10,162 bases of DNA, from positions 1 through 10,162 of the forward strand of contig UZAE01013467.1 in the NCBI GenBank assembly GCA_900617975.1, read 5' to 3'. This stretch comes from Rodentolepis nana (lineage: Eukaryota > Platyhelminthes > Cestoda > Cyclophyllidea > Hymenolepididae). Position numbers and translations under genes: made by a program. Position 1 is the first letter of the stretch. Every line of letters starts with the position of its first letter. The notes under the pieces were generated by a model. It had not been told where the DNA came from, ran no database searches, and worked only from the letters and a program-made list of their open reading frames with translations. Positions 8,101 to 10,162 of the stretch are shown here, piece by piece.

Positions 8101-9490
8101 TGGTCATTGCAGTTTGAAGTGAGAAGTCAACTACCGGTTTATAGACTTTTTTGCCGTATAAGTATAGGTTGCCCAGAGTGCATCACTTATACTTTATTAA
8201 ATACTGAGATTAGGTTTATTATACAGGTGTCTAATAATCTGTCCCTAATGTGTTAGCTTGAATTTTAGCTTATGCATGTTGTTGTCCATTCTCATCCAGC
8301 TGTTCTTTGTGTGCAGATTGTCTGCTAGAGGTCTCTTACATCTGAACACGTTTCTAAAAATATCCTCGAGGCAAATTGTCGTTGACGTTCGAAGACGCTA
8401 ATCGCTGGGTTTAAACTAACCTTTATAACATGGCTGTCGTGGGATAAATTTACCCCTTACCTTTCTATCTATGCACCAATGCTATTTAATAGCTTCTTTT
8501 ATGACAAACACCAACGACTTTTGATTTTGTCCAGTTATGAAGCCAATAGGAAAGCCTACTTTACTTTGAATAACGCTTTTATATCCTACAAATTTCAGCA
8601 GACTAATATTTGGTGGAATGTGTCAATTCACTTTGTGTGAGCTCCTTTTTTTGCGGTTTAATTTTAGTTACCGCATAAATTGCCTCATTCGAGGAGACGG
8701 TAGAATTCATTAACCATAAGTTGACAGCAAGTTGACTTGGACACATTTAGTCTCTAGAAGTAACACCGATGTAATTAATGGGTCTTGTCGGTATCAATAT
8801 AGGAGTTCAGCAGTTGAGTCTTTATTATTTTAAAGGGGGGTTTTCAATTTTATGCCAATTCTTATTTTTGCCAAATGCATTTCATCGAATATAACTTTTT
8901 TTCTCAATTGAAAAGGCATTACACTTTAAGGCTCTTCCATAACCTTATATTAATTAAAGCTTGAAATTTTAGTTGATGAAAACCTTCTAAATAAATACCG
9001 ACTTCATTCAAATGCTTGAAGCGATTTGGCATAATCTTTTAGAAATCGGAAGATTTGACTCAAGTTCAATGATTTATTGTGTTATTAGACGCTTCATGTT
9101 TATTTTTGTTCATTATAGGTAACTCAACGCCTGGCACAGCATCCCTGCTGCGTTCAAGTTGCTGAGGCTGGTGCCATGCGTCACTTGCTGCGCACCTCCC
9201 TGATGGGTCGTCCATCTTCCGAGAAGTACCTTGTGATGCAACCCACTCTGGAGTTGAATCCTTCTCACCAACTCATTCGCTTTCTCTCCCAACTTGTCTC
9301 TTCGGAAGGACCCAATCAAGCGCAGGATGATATTCTTGCCACTGCGCTAATCAATTACCTCCTGGATGCTGGTATGGCTCACGCTGGTCTACTGGATGAA
9401 AACCGCGAGATGGTATCTCGAAGTTCTCAACTTCTTACTCTGCTCTCGGAACGGATTGTGGCTGGTGATAAAAAATCGGAGCAGGAATAA
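5113..9490 (+). CDS. TRAP1: TRAP1, mitochondrial HSP90-family molecular chaperone
   Basis: An ATP-driven dimeric chaperone of the mitochondrial matrix. Coding exons are 5113-5351, 5737-6063, 6139-6420, 6464-6658, 6696-6869, 6948-7241, 7311-7529 and 9119-9490, giving about 700 residues (human TRAP1: 704). The N-terminus is a presequence rich in Arg and Ser with no acidic residue for about 46 residues, and has a plausible R-3 type cleavage at RFF|AS. The GHKL ATPase domain shows [10 protein letters not shown] (catalytic Glu, Mg/ATP-binding Asn), SDNGIGM and the lid GTIAKSGSK...[11 protein letters not shown]. The middle domain has [22 protein letters not shown] with the gamma-phosphate-sensing Arg. 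The C-terminal dimerisation domain includes MRHLL and [10 protein letters not shown]. It lacks the acidic linker and the MEEVD and KDEL tails of cytosolic and ER paralogues, which supports TRAP1. All seven introns between these exons are phase 0. The exon starting at 5113 needs an upstream exon ending in phase 1; 4855-4858 is the best candidate. Confidence 0.97.
5352..5736 (+). other. TRAP1 intron, 385 nt
   Basis: A GT-AG intron between the presequence exon and the ATPase-domain exon. It is AT-rich with nothing else recognisable. It is bounded by a 7-bp direct repeat, AGGTATT at 5350-5356 and 5735-5741, spanning both splice sites. Confidence 0.85.
7530..9118 (+). other. TRAP1 last intron, 1589 nt
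   Basis: A GT-AG intron from GTTAGT to CATTATAG, much longer than the other introns of the gene (37 to 385 nt). It holds repeat copy R4 at 7913-8186. An open frame at 7631-7876 looks like chance. Nothing else is recognised in 8190-9110. Confidence 0.9.
7913..8186 (+). mobile_element. Dispersed repeat copy R4, 3'-truncated
   Basis: This copy shares with R2 the start TTATTTATTAATATCAAATGG, then CTTCACAGAGGGGAGGAACATC, AGAAAAGGTAAGGTGAGTACT, GAATATGACATACAATG, GTCAACTACCGGTTTATAGAC and TTTTTTGCCGTATAAG. It ends after GCCCAGAGTGCATCAC and lacks the GGAGATAAGTC tail of R2 and R3. It also lacks the poly-G and GATTCACAGATG segment. It sits in the last TRAP1 intron, sense to the gene. A 7-bp CTTTATT at 7911-7917 and 8192-8198 is too short and AT-rich to call a target-site duplication with confidence. 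Confidence 0.8.
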
Positions 9491-9581
9491 AGGGGATCCA
9501 AATCAATCAATATTTTATATAGCTTATTTGATATTCGTGATGTCGAGGTCTTTTAGTATATTCGTTGTCGCATCTGTAACG

Positions 9582-9587
9582 AATAAA
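9582..9587 (+). other. TRAP1 polyadenylation signal
   Basis: A canonical AATAAA 92 nt after the TRAP1 stop codon, followed by TACAGTCATTATATGACA and then TTCGTTGTCTATTTTGG, a T/G-rich stretch suited to 3' end formation. The transcript probably ends near 9600-9610. Confidence 0.7.
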
Positions 9588-9605
9588 TATACAGTCATTA
9601 TATGA

Positions 9606-10023
9606 CATTAGCTTCGTTGTCTATTTTGGTTCGATCTAATTTTGGGAGCTAATCTAAACTGCTACTGTAGTTTCCCACTGTGCTAATGTTATGTGGACCT
9701 AACAGGTTGGGCATGAAAGAAACCGAATTAGAGAAAATCAATGAAGGACCACATGAAGCAATGTGCTCGGCTGAGCTGAAATTTTTCGGTCGAGGTTCCA
9801 ATCAAAATCCTTTTATCAAGATTATGTTTTGTCACAAATTAAATGGACAATGTGTAGTTCTTTTGATTCATTAATAGGCGCAATTTGGGATTGTACATAA
9901 GGTTATACTTGATCTAATGTCAATCATAGCGCTAGGCTTCGCATCTTCACATATATCAAAAAAGTGGACAATAAATGGGAAACAACTCTCTCCATAAGCC
10001 AATTGAGCACGAAACTGATTATT
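9606..10023. other. Intergenic region downstream of TRAP1
   Basis: No convincing gene. The open frame at 9680-9874 (+) has no recognisable motif and looks random. If the minus-strand frame at 10024-10161 is real, this stretch would hold its 3' UTR and the convergent gap to TRAP1. Confidence 0.5.
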
Positions 10024-10161
10024 TTATTGGACGAAAACATTAGCAGCGAATGGTGGAATTGGAAATGCGAGATTAGAACGCCGTGTTGCTCTGCGTAGAT
10101 GATTGAACAGTCGATTTTCAATATACTCAATCAACAGTTCAGATATGAATCTCGATGTCTT
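10024..10161 (-). CDS. Possible C-terminal exon of an unidentified minus-strand gene (partial)
   Basis: On the minus strand an open frame enters from the right edge and runs 45 codons to a TAA at 10026-10024. The peptide looks protein-like: a charged amphipathic helix (SELLIEYIENRLFNHLRR), a basic patch (RRATRRS) and a Pro/Ala-containing tail ending PPFAANVFVQ. The overlapping minus frame at 9924-10130 is richer in hydrophobic and low-information sequence and less convincing. AATAAA overlaps the stop codon (10028-10023 on this strand). I do not recognise the family. The exon start and most of the gene, if real, lie beyond the window; 45 codons could still be open by chance. Confidence 0.35.
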   Translation of the reverse strand, partial: KTSRFISELLIEYIENRLFNHLRRATRRSNLAFPIPPFAANVFVQ

Positions 10162-10162
10162 T

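Noticed and set aside
9680..9874. 64-residue plus-strand frame downstream of TRAP1
   Set aside because: No motif, no splice context and no start context; it looks like a random open stretch.

Overview
The window is eukaryotic nuclear DNA. It is AT-rich, and both recognisable genes are cut by GT-AG introns and followed by AATAAA signals. A flatworm, perhaps a tapeworm or fluke, is my best guess. The grounds are the very short introns (37 to 78 nt) mixed with introns over 1 kb and the divergent, insertion-bearing PUS10; this is inference and the species is not identified.

Layout: (1) 1-1048 is probably the end of a long PUS10 intron. It holds two copies of a ~300 bp dispersed repeat, three poly-G runs and one ambiguous base. 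(2) 1049-3376 carries the last three exons of PUS10, a tRNA pseudouridine synthase, with a poly(A) signal at 3436. (3) 3377 to about 4854 is intergenic and holds a third repeat copy. (4) About 4855-9490 is an essentially complete TRAP1 gene, encoding the mitochondrial HSP90 chaperone. It has eight recognised coding exons (5113-9490), probably preceded by a tiny first exon; a fourth repeat copy lies in its long last intron, and its poly(A) signal is at 9582. (5) 9600-10162 is intergenic, with a possible 3' end of an unidentified minus-strand gene at 10024-10161.

PUS10 and TRAP1 are head to tail, about 1.5 kb apart. One is an RNA-modifying enzyme and the other a mitochondrial chaperone, so there is no sign of an operon or shared pathway. 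The most unusual signals are: the repeat family, one copy of which sits between perfect 15-bp direct repeats (typical of target-primed retrotransposition) and all four copies of which lie in sense orientation; the all-phase-0 intron set of TRAP1, with four introns bounded by AGGT on both sides; a possible 43-codon cassette exon in PUS10; and a candidate 4-nt coding first exon in TRAP1. I found no evidence for a new multi-gene system.
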